Below are positions 63,479 through 64,000 of a stretch of 64,000 nt of DNA, in pieces. The position numbers and the translations under genes were made by a program. Numbering within the stretch: the first letter of the stretch is position 1; the number at the start of each line of letters is the position of its first letter. The DNA comes from Pseudomonas sp. 8AS (lineage in GTDB: Bacteria; Pseudomonadota; Gammaproteobacteria; Pseudomonadales; Pseudomonadaceae), in contig NZ_LR733406.1 in assembly GCF_902506505.1 (NCBI RefSeq), positions 4,191,775 through 4,255,774 of the forward strand, in the 5' to 3' direction. The notes beneath the pieces are model-generated. The model searched no databases, was not told the origin of the DNA, and was given only the letters and a program-made list of their open reading frames with translations.

Positions 63479-63718
63479 CGCGCTCTACAATTCAATAAAT
63501 TAACCTGATAGATTCGATATAACGCTTTTTCTTGAGGAGCACTGGAAAGCAAAACCTGACCGTTCCGCGGTACAAAAAACAGTACACTGGCGGTACAGTG
63601 CCCAGCTTCTACTCATTTCGCTCAATTACGCTTAACCCGCTCTACGACGCCGCTTTCAGCTAACTGTACCTGCGCCAAGCTACGCACGATTTCACTGGGC
63701 TTGCAGCGTTTCTGGGCA
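63479..63718. other. gene-poor right end of the island
   Basis: No convincing gene. It holds GGTACAAAA (63569), AGTACACTGG (63581) and CGGTACAGTGC (63591), similar to sequences at the left end. A minus-strand open frame runs from attR to about 63622 (KRCKPSEIVRSLAQVQ...) without start; possibly a remnant of an integration-linked gene. Confidence 0.4.
63591..63601 (+). repeat. island-end direct repeat, right copy
   Basis: CGGTACAGTGC, identical to 57141-57151; 118 bp inside attR. Confidence 0.4.
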
Positions 63719-63764
63719 ACTCATAATCCTTTGGTCCACGGTTCGAGTCCGTGTGGGCCCACCA
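63719..63764 (+). repeat. attachment site, right (attR)
   Basis: Perfect 46-bp copy of the tRNA 3' half including CCA, without the 5' half. It is not a functional tRNA gene. Confidence 0.9.
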
Positions 63765-63780
63765 AATGAAACAAAGAGTT

Positions 63781-63810
63781 AGGCCAGCCATCGTGCTGGC
63801 CTTTTTCTTT
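63781..63810 (+). terminator. displaced native tRNA terminator
   Basis: AGGCCAGC-CATCGT-GCTGGCCT followed by TTTTTCTTTT, 16 bp after attR. It is at the distance expected of the original tRNA terminator before the island inserted. Confidence 0.75.
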
Positions 63811-64000
63811 TCTGGCCTCGAAAAATATTATTGGTCACCGTATTGGTCACCACTTCGATAAGCCCGCTGGCTTTCGTGTCGGCTATTAGCTCGCACGCTG
63901 TTTATCCCCCAGAACGGCAGGCTCCAGTCGGCCTATTCCGTTGAAAAACTCGCCTCGCAATTGAGCGCCGTTCGACCTGGCGCCAGGTTGCTCTGGGCGA
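63811..64000. other. right flank, no gene recognised
   Basis: Contains two TTGGTCACC copies 12 bp apart (63831 and 63843). On the minus strand a short frame ends ...RSGDQYGDQ at this repeat. It has an internal stop not far upstream, so I do not call it a gene. Confidence 0.3.

Larger units (their letters stand above)
57013..63764. mobile_element. tRNA-anchored genomic island (cargo remnant, no integrase)
   Basis: Bounded by a 46-bp perfect direct repeat of the tRNA 3' end (57013-57058 and 63719-63764). Inside are a PAAR effector and lipoprotein, Fic, NERD, Mrr and a two-gene unknown module. Codon and base use are less GC-rich in several of these genes, most clearly from 62150 to 63500. No integrase, excisionase, transposase or phage gene is seen, so it is a cut-down or trans-mobilised island. 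Confidence 0.85.

Noticed and set aside
63622..63718. Possible integrase or transposase fragment on the minus strand before attR
   Set aside because: About 32 residues without a start or a recognisable motif; not enough to name a family.

Overview
This window is a piece of a GC-rich gammaproteobacterial chromosome, almost certainly a Pseudomonas. Many encoded proteins (TyrS, Vfr, SpeD, TrpE, LptD, RmcA, DnaG, RpoD) look like Pseudomonas proteins along their whole length, and the gene order matches what I remember of the P. aeruginosa region running from the tyrS/rrn boundary to the rpoD-tRNA boundary. The species cannot be fixed by reading.

Layout. 1-464: leader and four tandem promoters of a leftward rRNA operon whose 16S gene lies off the left edge. 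465-18.6 kb: housekeeping genes (tyrS, an M23 peptidase, anmK, erpA, argC, hemJ, a nitronate monooxygenase-like flavoprotein, a DUF805 protein, an SDR, an AAA ATPase, a HIT protein, coq7, speD, an OsmC protein, vfr) and a compact leftward trpE-trpG-trpD-trpC set. In P. aeruginosa the R/F pyocins separate trpE from trpG; here the gap is 12 bp. 18.5-27.9 kb: gph, rpe, a polyamine-type ABC transporter and its likely two-component regulator (agtDCBA and agtRS by homology and order). 28-31.6 kb: a DUF3530 protein, a DjlA-like co-chaperone, and the murU-amgK cell-wall recycling pair. 31.7-39.6 kb: the lptD-surA-pdxA-rsmA-apaG-apaH-glpE run, interrupted by two copies of a 142-bp inverted-repeat-bounded element; a third, longer copy lies in the agt cluster. 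39.9-44.7 kb: prkA-yeaH-spoVR. 44.8-48.7 kb: cca, folK, folB, plsY, tsaD. 48.9-53.1 kb: the macromolecular-synthesis operon rpsU-dnaG-rpoD, then rmcA and a tRNA with anticodon CAT.

57.0-63.76 kb is accessory. The last 46 bp of the tRNA are repeated exactly at 63719-63764, so about 6.7 kb sit between direct repeats like the ends of an integrated island, yet no integrase is visible. The cargo is a PAAR-tipped papain-like effector with a one-base frameshift that displaces its predicted catalytic His, a lipoprotein that may be its immunity protein, a Fic enzyme behind two phased palindromes, a membrane-anchored NERD nuclease-like protein, an Mrr-type restriction endonuclease-like protein, and an AT-richer two-gene module (soluble protein plus small multi-pass membrane protein) that I do not recognise. 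This cargo, especially the last pair, is the best candidate for an undescribed system, probably conflict or phage defence. The rest of the window is ordinary core chromosome.
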